This document shows positions 10,401-21,988 of a DNA stretch of 64,000 bases, piece after piece. Position 1 is the stretch's first letter. Each line of letters starts with the position of its first letter. Position numbers and translations under genes: made by a program. The DNA lies in contig CM076153.1 in assembly GCA_038025085.1 (NCBI GenBank), positions 17,955,001 to 18,019,000 on the forward strand, read 5' to 3'. A model generated the notes under the pieces. That model worked only from the letters and a program-made list of their open reading frames with translations. It did no database searches and was not told the origin of the DNA. This DNA is from Tetragonia tetragonoides. Taxonomy: Eukaryota > Streptophyta > Magnoliopsida > Caryophyllales > Aizoaceae.

Positions 10401-13060
10401 AGAGCGACGATAGAGTGTTTCCTTGTAGTAGATAAATCGTCCACCTCGCCGTTTGATCTCCATCCTATGTCTTCGATCATTTGGCAACTTTTCATACTCC
10501 AAATAGTCAATGATAGCTTGGCGCCAATCTTCTTTGTTAACTTGATAGACAGATATCGCATTGACTTCATCTTTCTTGGGACATGCTCCAACTTTACAAC
10601 ATTCAACTTATCAAGCAATTGGGAGGCATACTTGTGATAGGGGATCAAATCATCTTTCTTCACTTCATATTCACCAAGCAGTTGGTTGATGATCAACATT
10701 GAATCTCCATATATATCAAGGTCCTTGAGTCCCATTTCAAGAGCCATTTCGAGACCCATGATTAGTGCTTGATACTCAGCGACGTTGTTGGAGCACAATT
10801 GAGTGAGTGTGAATGCATATGTCAGAACATGCCTTCCTGGGGATACAAAAACAACTCCCGCTCCTGCACCGTCACGTCTAGCGGATCCATCAAAATACAT
10901 CTCCCAAGGTGGTACGATGTCGATGTAGAAAACTTCTTCTCCAGGGAGATCTTCTGAGAGTTCCCACTCCGCTGGAATTGGATGATCCGCAAGAAAGTCG
11001 GCCAATGCTTGTCCTTTAACAGCCTTTTGAGGGACATATACAACATCATGTTCCTCAATAAGGACAGCCCACTTAGCAAGTCTTCCTGACAAGATGGGTC
11101 TTGACAAGTTGAATTTGATGGGATCGGCTTTGGAGATCACTCGCACCGTGTGGGCTTGAAAGTAGTGCCTCAATTTTTGTATAGCAAACATGAGAGCTAA
11201 GCATATCTTCTCAATTGGGGAGTAATTCAATTCAGCTCCGACGAGAGTTCGGCTCAAATAGTAGAGTGCTCTTTCTTTGCCATCTTCATTTTCCTGGGCA
11301 CATAATGCCCCCAATGATTTCTCTTGAGCAGCAATGTAGAGTATAAGAGGCTTTCCAGGGATAGGCGCGCCTAGCACAGGAGGACTTGAAAGATACCTCT
11401 TTATACTCTCGAACACCTTTTGACATGATTCGTCCCACTCGAAAGAGTTATCCTTCTTCATAAGATGACTGAAAGGATGGCAGCGTCCGGCTAGGTTTGA
11501 GATGAATCTCCGTATGTATGCCAAACGGCCTTGAAGTCCTCGAAGTTCTTTGAGATTTCTTGGCGGAGGCATATCTTGAATGGCCTTGATTTTGGATTGG
11601 TCAATCTCGATGCCCCTATGTCTCACCACAAACTCAAGAAATTTTCCGGAGGTGACACCAAAAGCGCATTTAAGTGGATTCATCCTTAATTGACACTTTC
11701 GGAGTCTCTCAAAAATTTTGCGTAGATCTTGTAGATGGTCCACTCGCTTTTTGGACTTGACTACTAAATCATCCACATAGCACTCCACACTTTTATGCAT
11801 CACATCTTCAAAAATGGTTTGCATTGCTCGCTGATAAGTAGCTCCTGCATTTTTCAAGCCAAATGGCATCACTTTGTAGCAGAAAATTCTCTTTGGGGTG
11901 CGGAAAGCTGTTGCTTCTTGGTCTTCGGGCGCCATGAGGATTTGGTTATATCCAGCAGTGCAATCCATGAAGGATAGAGCTTCGTGACCCGTGGTAGCAT
12001 CTATCATAAGCTTTGTCACTGGGAGTGGAAAGTCATCTTTCGGGCATGCTTCATTCAAGTCCCGAAAGTTCACGCAAACGCGAAGTTTTCCATTCTTCTT
12101 CCTAACTGGAACAATATTCACGATCCATGTTGGGTACTTCACCTCACGAATGAAGTCGGCTTCAATAAGCTTATTGACTTCAGATTCAATTTCAGGCACC
12201 AACTCTGGCCTAAAACGCCGTTGAGGTTGCTTCGTTGGAGAGACACTCTTCTTTACGGCCAGTCGGTGAACTGCAACTTTAGGACTAAGACCAGGCATCT
12301 CCTTGTAACTCCAAGCAAAAGCATCCTTGTACTCCAAAAGAAGCCTGTAGTACTCCTCTTCTTCCTGGGCAGTGAGCAAAGAGCTTAAGTAAATTGGTCT
12401 TGGTTCTTCTGGAGTCCCAAGGTTGAGCTCTTTCAACTCATCAGTTGTGGCTTGCCCCCCGTCATCAAGAGTTTTGGGTGCCTCTTCTGTTTCTATCTCA
12501 AGATCTGAGTCTGAATCTGAAGCCTCTTGTACGGAAATGTGATTAGAAGACACATATTCTTCATTGAACACTTTCTTTTCATGCAAGGACTTTTGTTGGT
12601 TTGTGAGAACAATTGTCCGCGTCTTGACTTTCAACGAACCATCAGTAATCACATCCAACTGTGGTATCCGCTTCATGCGAGATGAAATTGTGCTTCTGAC
12701 CTCATTGTCAGATTGATGTATGTCCTCTAACTTTTTCAATTCCTCCAGACGTTGTCTTTGCTTTGAACTTTTACTTGACACGCCTAGACTCTTGAACACA
12801 GACGTCTTTCGGGGACGAGGATGACCTGTTTGAGGAGCATTGCCATTTACCTCTTCCACCTCTCCTAATCTGCTAAAGACTGAAGATCTTGCCACGCTAT
12901 TTGGGACTCCTAGGCGATCAAAAGCAGATGTTCTAGGAACTGAAGAAGTAACTTGGTCACCTTCTTCCTCAACCTCCATGACTGTGATATATTGTGTGGA
13001 AGACGAACCTTCCTTACGTCGAGCGGAGATCTTTATAGGTGAAGGAGGCTTATATCCCAA
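10382..13060 (-). pseudogene. pol of element 2: reverse transcriptase, RNase H and archaeal-type RNase H
   Basis: One 892-codon frame covers an acidic linker (residues 1-250), the RT with RFRPELVPEIESEVNKL, MPFGLKNAGATYQ and YVDDLV (near 11768-11779), a degenerate first RNase H, and a second RNase H with YFDGSARRDGAG, NNVAEYQAL and GDSMLIINQL. After LEHVPR the frame is wrong: compared with element 1 (1745-1885) about 139 bp are missing, and the last 60 or so codons are frameshifted. Without that deletion the frame would run on to integrase, so this is a normal gag-pol order with a later lesion. Confidence 0.92.
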
Positions 13061-13077
13061 ACCAGGTCTCGAGTTTT

Positions 13078-13905
13078 TTATAGCACCACCTCGAGCTTGT
13101 AGCTTCCTTGTGTATCATTAATACCATAGGGTTTGGCATCAATTACTTTGCCTAAAGGGGCTGGATTGTCGAAGTTGTAGCCCGACTTTTCCAAGAGCTT
13201 GTAAGAAATTTCGCCAAATTGAATCCTTGCATGCTCATACGGCAAAGTCTCTTCCTCCTTTAACATGACATTGCCGGAGGTGATGGATCCCGACGTTGAG
13301 GGCTTGCTTGCTGGAGGAGGGCTAGCCTTTGCAACTGGAATGGTAGCATTGCTTTTCAAAGTCTGGATATTTGTGTCATCCAACTTCTTCATGACTTTAC
13401 CTTCACACTCGCTGCTAACACATTCAGAAAAGGGCGCCTCTCCCTTTTTGCGTTGAGACATTGGGATGTATCGCAACACTGTTTTAGGGGAAGGTAATGT
13501 CGAAATGAAATTCCTACTTGGAGAAGCAAGTTCCTTTAGCTTGGTTCCCTCCTCCAATGCTAACTTCATGTTGCCTTCTGGTTGTAAATCTATTTTTGAG
13601 GATGAAGGGTCAACTTTTTCTTCGATCTCCTTTCCTTTTCCCGTTGAGGGAGTTGATGGTGGAACGACTTCACTTTCTGCCTCTTCTTCGTAGTACTTAG
13701 CGTCAGCAAAGTGTGCCTCTGCCTTGGTAAATGGCTTGACATCTCCATCGATTTTCCTTTCACCATCTCTATAGTACTTCAAGCATTGGTGGAGAGATGA
13801 TGCCACAACACCATTCTCATGAAGCCATGGGCGCCCTAAAAACAACTTGTATGACGTCTTTGAATCTATGACATGGAACAACGTTGTAGCTGACATATCC
13901 CCCAT
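13078..13905 (-). pseudogene. protease-to-RT linker of element 2
   Basis: The frame starts out of phase with the protease and continues it: LFLGRPWLHENGVV is the end of the retropepsin fold seen in Tat elements. Then come HQCLKYYRDG, a Ser/Pro/Glu-rich linker, and YEHARIQFGEISYKLLEKSG. A TAA at 13078 within an A run separates it from GLGYKPP, a G-patch-like start at 13060; the break is probably an indel in the A run. Confidence 0.75.
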
Positions 13906-14404
13906 AGAGAACTACTCGCACCATGCCAATTGCTCGTTGGCTTTTGAGGTTGAAACCTTGAATGATTAGACTACTTTTGATGAGTTCTCCCATTGTGATC
14001 CCAAGCTCATGCATTATAGATTTTGGCATGATATTGACAGCCGAGTCTCGCTGAACTTTTTGTCCTCGAATGTATCCAGAAACAAACAAGGGACGATTGT
14101 GAAGTTTGGAACCAAGAAGCAAATCTTCATCCGTGAAGGCTAGTGTCGTGCTACACGCGGTGCATTTGGAAGTAGCTTCTGTAGCCTCATCTATGCTGCA
14201 TATCTTGTCACCATACAATTCAGGATGACTCAAGGCTAATGCAAGTTGTTGCCGGATTTCTTCGGGTAGGTGGAAAGTTTGTCTCCAACCCATTCTCGCA
14301 GGAAGAGCCTCCAAAATAGCTAGGATCTTGGCGTCCCTCTCAGGATTAGGGAGGTGAGATAACTTATTTGGAGAAGGACTTTTTATTGTTATCCCCTTTG
14401 TCAT
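13817..14404 (-). pseudogene. retropepsin-like aspartic protease region of element 2
   Basis: RPLFVSGYIRGQKVQRDSAVNIMPKS is followed by ELGITMGELIKSSLIIQGFN and GMVRVVLYGG. This is the Tat-type protease layout (active-site loop, flap, psi-loop). The active-site loop reads RDSAVNIMP; the usual D-[ST]-G is not intact, which suggests a small deletion. The frame then shifts into 13905-13078. Confidence 0.75.
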
Positions 14405-15221
14405 CCTTCTCTTTATCTTCCAAGCAAGTGACTATGTTAATGGTAGCAACATCTAAGAAGCTTTTTGGGAAGAATTCCTCAAGCAATATGGGGAGACGAG
14501 GTTCTTGCTCAAGCAACTTAATAGGCAAGACATTGTGCTTAGTGCTCGCCTTGGACTTCTTCTTTCTTTTGGGAAGGCGAGGATTCTTCTTTCTTCCTTG
14601 TGTTTTTCTATGACGAGGTGGTGGAGGTTGAGGTAGTAATTGCCTCCCAGGCTTTCTTCTCGTCACTAGAGTCCACCCTTAATCGTCATCCTCATTGATA
14701 GGCTCCATAGCCTTGTTAGGCTCAACTTTTTGAGGTGCCCCCGAGACTTCTACAATAGCGGGTTCCAAACTCCCGAATTGTATCAAGTGCAATTGCGTTG
14801 ATGTATACTGTGGCTGGACTAAGTCAGATGATCCAACTTTCACAATTGCATGGGTGGCTTTCACTTTCTCATCAAGATCTAGAAGGATCTTCCCATCTTC
14901 TGCGAGTTTCATGATCCTTTCCTTCAACGTGATGCACTTCTCTATAGGGTGACTGACAACTCTGTGATATCGACAAAAGTTGGGGTCAGTGGTCTGTCCA
15001 GCCTCTTCTGGACGCTTTGACTCAGGAAGTTCAATAACTCCCTTCTCAAGCAGATCGTCGAGCATTCCCGATAAGTCATATTCGGGGAAAGGATATTTCT
15101 TTGCTTGAAGTTCCCTAAGCGTGGGTCTTTTCCTCTCATAGTCCCTTGAGAAAGAGCCTTGCTTCTTCTCATATTTCGGCTTGGCCGAAATCTTCACTGG
15201 ATTGTTGGTGGTGATCAACAT
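14364..15221 (-). pseudogene. gag C-terminal region with CCHC-like motif, and gag-protease linker
   Basis: The first frame (15221-14679) holds RPTLRELQAKKYPFPEYD and the zinc-knuckle-like FCRYHRVVSHPIEKCITL (C-H-H-C), typical of Tat gag. It ends in PINEDDD. The second frame (14666-14364) holds a highly basic stretch (KKNPRLPKRKKKSKAS) and EFFPKSFLDVATINIVTCLE. The frames are linked only through stops and shifts. Confidence 0.75.
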
Positions 15222-16186
15222 TGCTTCCTTAGCCTTGCTTTTCCATGATTATCACCACTCTTGTATTCTTTCTTGTCTCTCTTCTCGTACGAGGAACTTG
15301 ATTTGCCTCCATGACTTGCAATGGTTATCTCCATGTCATGGGCTCTTGTTGCTAACTCTTGGAATGATTTTGGTTTCACACCCTTTAAGATATAAAGCAA
15401 ATCCCAGTTCATCCCTTGAGTGCACATTTCAACGGCAGATCCCTCTATCAGGCGATCTTTGCGTTCCAGACTTAGAGCTCTCCAGCGGTTGATGTAGTCA
15501 GTGACTGGCTCGTCCTTCCATTGGGAGGTGTTGGTCAGTTCAGTCATACTGACAACACGCCTGGTGCTGTAGAACCTGTTCAGAAATTCTCCCTCCATCT
15601 GCTCCCAATTGTTAATGGATTCTGGAGCGAGATCGGTGTACCAGTCGAACGCCATACCTTTGAGGGAGCGAACGAATTGTTTTACCAGTAGGTCGCCTTC
15701 AGTGCCCGCATTGTTGCATGTTTCGATGAAGTGGGCAACATGTTGTTTAGGGTTGCCCTTTCCATCAAACTGTTGGAATTTGGGTGGTTGGTAGCCAGCA
15801 GGCATTCTCAAAATATCAATCCTCTTTGTGTAAGGTTTGATGTAGTACTGACTCCCTTGGGTATCTCCCCCAAATTGCATCTTGACGGCACTCGCAATCA
15901 TGTCCTGGATCTGCTGAACAGTGAATGTGCTTGAAGGAGTTCCATCCTTGTGAGATTTCTTCTTTCTACTTTGGTTAGAGCGCACAGATTCATCGTTGCT
16001 ACTATCTCTCTCACTTTCGGAGAGCTCACCTACCTTTTTCTTACCTAAACTCTTTGTCAAGGTAGCAATCTCTTCACTTTGACGCTTGATTTCTGCATCT
16101 TTCTCCTTAGTTGCTTCGGCAAGTTGCTCAAGTTGCGACTTCAAAACTTTCAATTGCTCCTCGAGAGTGTCAGCCTCAACCGTCAT
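15215..16186 (-). pseudogene. gag of element 2 (retrotransposon gag domain)
   Basis: 323 codons from ATG 16184-16186. The N-terminus is a coiled coil (EEQLKVLKSQLEQLAEAT), followed by an acidic/serine linker and then the capsid-like domain with QFVRSLKGMAFDWYTDL, GEFLNRFYSTRR and VTDYINRWRALSLE. A one-base shift near 15235 (GKARLRKQC-stop) separates it from the CCHC region. No 5' leader or LTR lies upstream. Confidence 0.9.
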
Positions 16187-16727
16187 AACAGCAGTGATGG
16201 CGTCAGAAGGTCAATTATTTGAAAAATAACATAATAAGAAGGCATGAATTATGAAGATAAAGCAAAATCACTCAAAGAGAAATAGGTAGAAATATACAAG
16301 CCTTCAATAGCCTCCAATCCCATGAAGGCATATATAAACACATCACACCAACGACACTCCAGTCAGTGGTAAAAGAAACAAAACATATGCACACAATCTT
16401 CATTTTTGCCTGTTTTAGGTAAATTGAACCTCAATCCTACGACGACATCAAGAACATAACCATCAAAACGGAAAATCACACCACTATCGTCAAGCATCAG
16501 ATAATACAAACTCCAACTAATTCAGCTGTACCATCATCAGCTTTGTTTTAGTAGCTGGCTAATCATCCCTTGTCCCAAAGGTTCCAGTACTCTTTTGGGG
16601 CGGGCATCTTTTCGACTTCTACCTAGCTCAGAAATCTCAGTATTAGATCCGGCTTGGCTTGTAATTGTAAAATATGGTTTTGTCAAGGAGAGAAGAATTT
16701 GATTGTGATCAGGACGATGCACAAAAG
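16187..16727 (-). other. WOX13-like 3' UTR and junction with element 2
   Basis: On the minus strand the sequence after the WOX13 stop (16728) has no long frame that fits a gene. It is T-rich with normal 3' UTR composition, and runs to about 16190, where gag begins. No LTR, leader or target duplication can be seen at this edge. Confidence 0.55.
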
Positions 16728-19700
16728 TCAGCCAGTCATGTTGTAATCCTCTGTTGGCTGATAGGCATTATAGCTCCCAGGCACTTCCATCTTCCCAATC
16801 AAGTGATCAATTCCTGCAGGTTTATAATGAAATCATTCAAATAAGCACTTTCGAGGAATTCCTCGCAGAACAATGAATTATGAGGTAACGCATAGGTGTC
16901 CTAGAGTTCATAGGCTGTGTTCAAGATGTCAAGAACAGAATCAGAAAGAAAAAAGGACAAAGCAGAGGGAAATTACAATTTTGTCAATGACTGTTATCAC
17001 AGTGTCCAAATGTTTTCATGGCAAACATATGCTCCATTGATTCCTCTGAAGAACTCATTCAAGACTTTGATAGCAAACTTAGACCTTAGAAGTCTCCTTC
17101 TGACAAAGTTTCTACTCCCTCCGTCTCAAAAAAACCCGAACCTTTGCTTTTTCACGGTCTTCAAGACACCACTTTGACCGTAAATAACTACAATTATATG
17201 AATACAAAAATTATAACAATACGATTTTTTGAAAGTACTTTTAAAAATAAATCTAACAAAAGTATTTTCATAATGTGAATCTTTATATATTTTCATAAAT
17301 TAATGGTCAAAGTTTGTTAAGTTTGACCTTCAAAAAACAAAGGTTCAGGTTTTTTTGAGACGGAGGGAGTATAATATAACCATTTGTCTTAAAACATCCG
17401 CAAGGTAGCAAACTGGAACCCAGGATCCAGTTACAGTCAACACTCAATTAGGAGCCTGAAACTGCGCCAGGTTCTGGGTTCAGGAATAAAAGTGGCTGGT
17501 TGGTACCCCTTCCAAATAATAAGGCACAGTTAATGTCTTAATTGGCTTCCATAAAGAGAGTCAGCAGTTTGGCACATAGTATACCTAACAGCTAAATAAA
17601 AAATTTACGCTAAAGGTCTGAAAGCACAGAAGGCAGCAACTGAAACAACATGACTGCTTAAACATTAAACATCTGTCTTGGTCCTCTTGGATACGGATCA
17701 AGTAAAATAAAATGCATGTAGTAAAGAAAACAAATTTCATATTATCAACCCTTGGCTTGTATACTGGATGCTCTTATACTATTTTCAGCTGAGGTTTCAG
17801 TTTCAGCATTAGGTATTTATGAAAATAGGGCTGTGTAGTGATTAGTTAAGACTACAGTGCCACTTCAAACTTCAAATGCCCTGAATATCTTCCATCCAAA
17901 GATACCAGTGGGGTTGAGGCATTGCCACCTTTGCATTGAGATGACTGTTCCAGCTGCTTTCAAAGAGCTGTCTGAGATGGTGAAGATCTAGCCTTAGTGG
18001 TGCTGGATAACAAGTTAGGGTCTTGGTCTTTTCATCTATTGCATTTTATTCACTTATATCCCGGCCCATACTTGCGCTAATTGAAGCAGCTGAACTTCAA
18101 ATTTGTTGAGGGGTATTGGCTTTACATTCTTATAACTCTTTAATAAATTACTGCTCTAGCTATGGTAGTATTCATGGTATTTTTCGTATTACATAATCAT
18201 GCATTTTTTTTTTTAAGATTTGTTCGGTCCGTGCTAGTAATAACCCTGTTCTTTGATTTTGTTCTTGGCCTGATGTAAGTGTGGCTCTTACTATGAGTGA
18301 TTAATGTCTAGAGAGAGGTTATTCTAGCAAAAAATTTCCAGGCTATGCAAGCATATGGCTAATGCATGGCCAGAGATCAATTGACTGCATACTTGAACTT
18401 ATATAAGATGCTAAAATATATGATTTGTGACGGTGTATAATAAATACATACTTGGGTTCTGCAGGATGCTCTCATAAAAAGCTAGTTGGCTGAGATTCTC
18501 AGGAGGTTTTGAACTGCCATCTGATGCAAATACAGGCTCCATTTTACCAGGCTGCTGATCAATTGACTGCATACTTGAACTTATCTCTTGGCTCTGGAAG
18601 CAAAGATCATCACCCCTTGGAGCAGAGTTGTGCTGAGATTGGAAAGCCTCAGGCCTTGTCTTTTTATCTTTGGGTGATTCCGCATCAGTCTCTACTTCTG
18701 ATTCAGCGTTGTTCTGCGCAGAGTTTAGCTGCTTTCTTTTTGATCTAGCACGCCTGTTTTGGAACCAATTATAGACATTTGTTTCAGAGATCTGCCCATG
18801 TTGGGACAGGTCAGCAGTTATCTCTTTGATCTTCTGTTTGCTAGGAGTACCAGTGCCTTGGTCAAAGATGCGCTCTAGAATCTGAAGCTGCACTGGTGTT
18901 GGAGTCCACCGTTGCCTGGCAGTAATTTTGTGACCAACAGCTGTCACCAAAGGATCACAGTACAAGTTTCCAAGCCTTACACCTGCATTGATTAGGAAGA
19001 AAGCGGCATTTCGAAATGTAAGCACAAGATAGATGTCCATAAGACAAGTAGGCAAGAGAACACAATACCAGTATAAAGAGGAACGACATAACTAAGAAAG
19101 TAAGAATGACAATGCTCCTATGGCAGTCCCCAGTTATTTGTACTTTAGTAGTGCAAACTCAGTCCACTGTCTCAATTCATCAGTTTCTAGAAGATGCAAC
19201 ATGAAGATAGAAATTCACAGGAGTAGCAATTGAACCTATTTGCTACTACAAATAACTATTATAACAACAATCAGTGTGGATCTGACCGCTAGCAGGTTTA
19301 CAGAAGTCAAGAGGTACACAACCCTTTTCTAACAGCTGAATCAAATTAAAATCACTATTGAGGCACACAAATGCGGCAAATCATGCATCACTCATTACAT
19401 GATGCAGCATCTCAGATCTCAACCATGACACGACTAATGCAAAAAGGAAAAAACAACATGGCAAACTGGGATTGATAATACATTTAGAGCAAACAAAATC
19501 AGTCATGCAAAATACAAACATTCCACCATATACACATTGGATTTTATAACAACTTCTACGTAGACTTTTGTAGTTCATGGGAATCTATCACTACAATTGA
19601 GAAACTATGAAATGCAAAGAACCAGGCAACAAAAGTGTCCATCAATAAACATACTGGCTAGCAAAATTAACAAGAGAAATGACATCAAAAGTTGAAAATC

Positions 19701-20922
19701 AAGACCTAGTCTAAGCCAAGGGGGAAAAAGTAGAGTATAAGCCCAGATACGCAAAATTCGGCACTGGTAAAGTGAAAATTTGGAGCACAAAACAAAGAAA
19801 TCTAAGGGAAATGCAAGAACTGGGCAAAGTGAATAGTACTACTAACTACATCAACATATTCAACTTTCTTCCAAATTGACACATAAATAGCATACTCCAA
19901 ATTACAAAGTAAATGAGGAACGATCACTTGCATTTGGGAAACATTAAAAGAGCACACAATTAAGCAGAAAAATCGAGGAAAAAATCCAAAATCGAGCAGT
20001 GTTAAATTGGGAAAAATAAAGAACAAATTGTAGCAGAAAATTAACTCAAACCCAAATCCTGCAAAGGCAGAAAGCTTGATGTGATCAATAAGCACATAAT
20101 TGACTAGAGAAATCAAAGCAAAACAAACCAAAATTGAGCAGTGCTAATATGGGAAAACTAAGACCAATCTGTAGCAGGAAAGTAACTTAAACCCAATTCA
20201 ATAAATTCCCTGCACAGTCTGAGAGCATGATCTAACCAACAAGCACATAGAGTTTGAATATCCAAATTTGAGCAGCGCTAAAATGGGAAAATTAAAGAAC
20301 AAAGCAAAAAATTGATTGAAACCCAATTCAATAAATGCTCTACAGAGTCAGAAAGCATGATCTAACCAACAATAACATAATTAAACAGAACAAAAATGGC
20401 CAAAATTGAGCTCTCAAAAACCCACAAAATTAATTAAGACCCAATTCAATAAATGCTCTGCAGAGAAAGAAAGCATGATCTAACCAACAATCACATAATT
20501 AAACAGAAGAAAAATGCCCAAAATTGAGCTCTCAAAAACCCACAAAACTGAGCATTGCTAAAGTGGGAAAAATAAAGAACACAGCAAAAATTAACTGAAA
20601 CCCGATTCAATAAATGCATTGCAGAAACAAAAAGCATGATCTAACAAACAATAAATGCTACAAATGAAAAAGGGCAAATAAGAGAGACAAACAAGAGAGA
20701 GAAATAGAGAGATACCAGCAAGATCTTGTTGAGCAGTGATAGCTTTATGCATTTCAACAAGTTGCTCACAAATTGTAGCATAAACAGCGATTTGGGTCCT
20801 AAGAATTTCAAGCTGTTCATCAGTCATAACTTTAACATACAAAACCCCATTAATAATACCACCACCAACCCCATTTGTTGCTCCAACACTATCACCACCA
20901 TTAACATTCACATTAATCCCAC

Positions 20923-20965
<43 letters not shown>

Positions 20966-21025
20966 CCCCCCACAATTCCCATTTCCATTTCCATTTTCCT
21001 GAGTTTGAAGCTGTTGCTCCATCAT
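16728..21025 (-). CDS. WOX13: WUSCHEL-related homeobox protein, WOX13 (ancient) clade
   Basis: The three coding exons are 20716-21025, 18452-18982 and 16728-16813. All introns are GT-AG, and the joined length is 927 bp (308 residues). Exon 1 carries a poly-Asn tract (residues 23-34) and the WOX13-clade N-terminal block [20 protein letters not shown]...[12 protein letters not shown]. Exon 2 carries the homeodomain at about residues 125-188, with the WOX-type loop [13 protein letters not shown] and recognition helix [32 protein letters not shown] and DDLCFQSQE follow. Exon 3 (86 bp) supplies the conserved tail [17 protein letters not shown]...EDYNMTG. The junction codons AAC CCA AGA ATT match the clade's NPRID. 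Start choice: MMEQQ at 21025 fits the family; an in-frame ATG at 21055 would add ten unconserved residues. WOX13 proteins are nuclear transcription factors acting in cell identity, reproductive development and callus/organ regeneration. No lesion is visible, so the gene looks functional. Confidence 0.95.
16814..18451 (-). other. WOX13-like intron 2
   Basis: A 1,638-bp intron with donor GTATGT and acceptor CCTGCAG. It holds a Stowaway MITE (17115-17369) and a 28-bp copy of exon 2 sequence (18375-18402). No gene is seen inside. Confidence 0.9.
17115..17369. mobile_element. Stowaway MITE in WOX13-like intron 2
   Basis: 255 bp bounded by CTCCCTCCGTCTC and GAGACGGAGGGAG, flanked by TA on both sides. 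The inverted ends extend through the CCGAACCTTTG region. These are the diagnostic Tc1/mariner-type Stowaway termini and TA target site. Confidence 0.95.
18375..18584 (-). repeat. 28-bp exact direct repeat shared by intron 2 and exon 2
   Basis: The block that begins GATCAATTGACTGCATACTT occurs at 18375-18402 (intron) and 18557-18584 (coding, within SMQSIDQQ). The copies are 182 bp apart and identical over 28 bp. Confidence 0.9.
19975..20665 (-). repeat. degenerate 120-160-bp tandem repeats in WOX13-like intron 1
   Basis: About five copies of a unit with the recurring phrases AACCCAATTCAATAAAT, AGCATGATCTAACCAACAA, and AAATTGAGC near GCTAAAATGGGAAAA start near 20045, 20187, 20318, 20437 and 20597. 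The array fills the exon-1-proximal part of the 1,733-bp intron 1 (18983-20715). Confidence 0.8.
20921..20962 (-). repeat. trinucleotide (AAT)n repeat coding poly-Asn in WOX13-like exon 1
   Basis: A run of twelve AAT codons on the minus strand (ATT repeats on the plus strand), within a longer Gly/Asn-rich segment. Such a run is prone to length change. Confidence 0.9.
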
Positions 21026-21063
21026 AAACACACATTCATTCACACACAAAGACACTCTTTTTC

Positions 21064-21091
21064 TTTATTTTCTCTCTCTCTCTCTCTCTTC
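21064..21091 (-). promoter_or_regulatory. GA/CT repeat in the WOX13-like 5' leader
   Basis: About eleven CT units (GA on the coding strand) lie 40-65 bp upstream of the ATG. GA-rich leaders are common in plant developmental genes and can bind BPC/GAGA factors; that role is inferred only. Confidence 0.5.
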
Positions 21092-21246
21092 TTAATTGGG
21101 GTTTTTGAGGGAAAAGGACAAAAAGAAAGGGAGGTGAGAAAGAGAGAATTTTTAAGGAAGAAGACTGAGGAAAGATTTGGACTTTCTTGGAAATTTATTC
21201 AAGTATAATAACTACTGTTGACGGTCTACAGTAGTACAAGAAGGTG

Positions 21247-21260
21247 TGTATATATATAGT
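21247..21260 (-). promoter_or_regulatory. candidate TATA box of the WOX13-like gene
   Basis: CTATATATATACAC on the minus strand, about 225 bp upstream of the start codon, with a pyrimidine-rich leader between. Confidence 0.5.
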
Positions 21261-21545
21261 AGGAGAGAGAAAATGAGAAGGAGAGAGTAGATTACGGGCA
21301 AATTTAACAAGAAGGGGATGGATTGGAATTTGGATGTATTGTTGTTGATTTGTTTTTGTTTGTGTTTGTGTTTGTGTTGGTTGGGTTGGGGTGGCTGGAA
21401 TAATCGTGCTTTCATGTGCGTATGTTAGCATGGGCCTCGAGGTCAGGGGGTGGTAGCGGCTTTTGTCCGTTTCTCGAGAGATTTTGTATTTCAGTTCTGA
21501 CTAATCCGGTTACTCAGCTAAGGTCAATTGGCTCTGTTTTATTTA

Positions 21546-21720
21546 AAGGAATGGTGCAGGACAATGAGGAACGGAACGGAACGGAATAAATTGAAACAGA
21601 ATTGAATTGCGCGGCGCGGATAATTCGAAAATATGTGAGACAAAATGAAATACAGAATGTCGTTGGAACGGAACGGAACAGATTAGATTGGAACAGAATA
21701 GAACGGAATGCAGCATGGAA
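21546..21720. repeat. GGAAC-rich degenerate repeat
   Basis: Many short GAACGGAACGGA and GGAACAGA units. No gene is seen. Confidence 0.55.
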
Positions 21721-21764
21721 ATGACAAAAAGAACTGGGATCTAAGTGAAATTAAAATTGAGTAT

Positions 21765-21960
21765 GTGGTTGTTTGGTTGACACTTAAAAAACACAAATAG
21801 TGCTACTTCTCAAGAATTAGGAATTTGGCTCTTGTTTGGTTGACACTTAAAAAACACAAATAGTGCTACTTCTCAAGAATTAGGATTTTGGCTCTTGTTT
21901 GATTGACAAAAAAACACAGGAAGCTACTTCCTGTAGGAAGTGACTTCCTCCAAAATGGAG
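21765..21960. repeat. 62-bp tandem repeat next to a MITE-like end
   Basis: The phrase GTTTGGTTGACACTTAAAAA ... CAAGAATTAG appears twice in full and then a third time degenerated (from about 21896). The same GTTTGGTT phrase occurs inverted near 22675-22690 (AACCAAAC), so these may be the ends of an older foldback element into which the hAT MITE was inserted. Confidence 0.55.
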
Positions 21961-21988
21961 GAAGTTGCTCACCTTGTTTCCCCCTAGG

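Larger units (their letters stand above)
7958..16195 (-). mobile_element. Tat-lineage Ty3/gypsy LTR retrotransposon (element 2), both ends missing here
   Basis: Minus-strand order is gag (16186), CCHC region, protease, RT-RNase H-archaeal RNase H, integrase (to 9279), then a plus-strand antisense coiled-coil gene end (7966-8882). The element has no 5' LTR: gag starts within 10 bases of the WOX13 3' UTR. Its 3' part is cut by the LTR of element 1. Several frameshifts and stops make it non-functional. Confidence 0.85.

Noticed and set aside
9984..12388. Several plus-strand frames across integrase and RT of element 2
   Set aside because: They are shadows of pol; the minus strand has the conserved domains and codon pattern.
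20726..21208. Plus-strand frame of 160 codons over WOX13 exon 1
   Set aside because: It is the antisense of the poly-Asn exon and CT repeat; poly-Ile and Ser/Leu runs come from the microsatellites.
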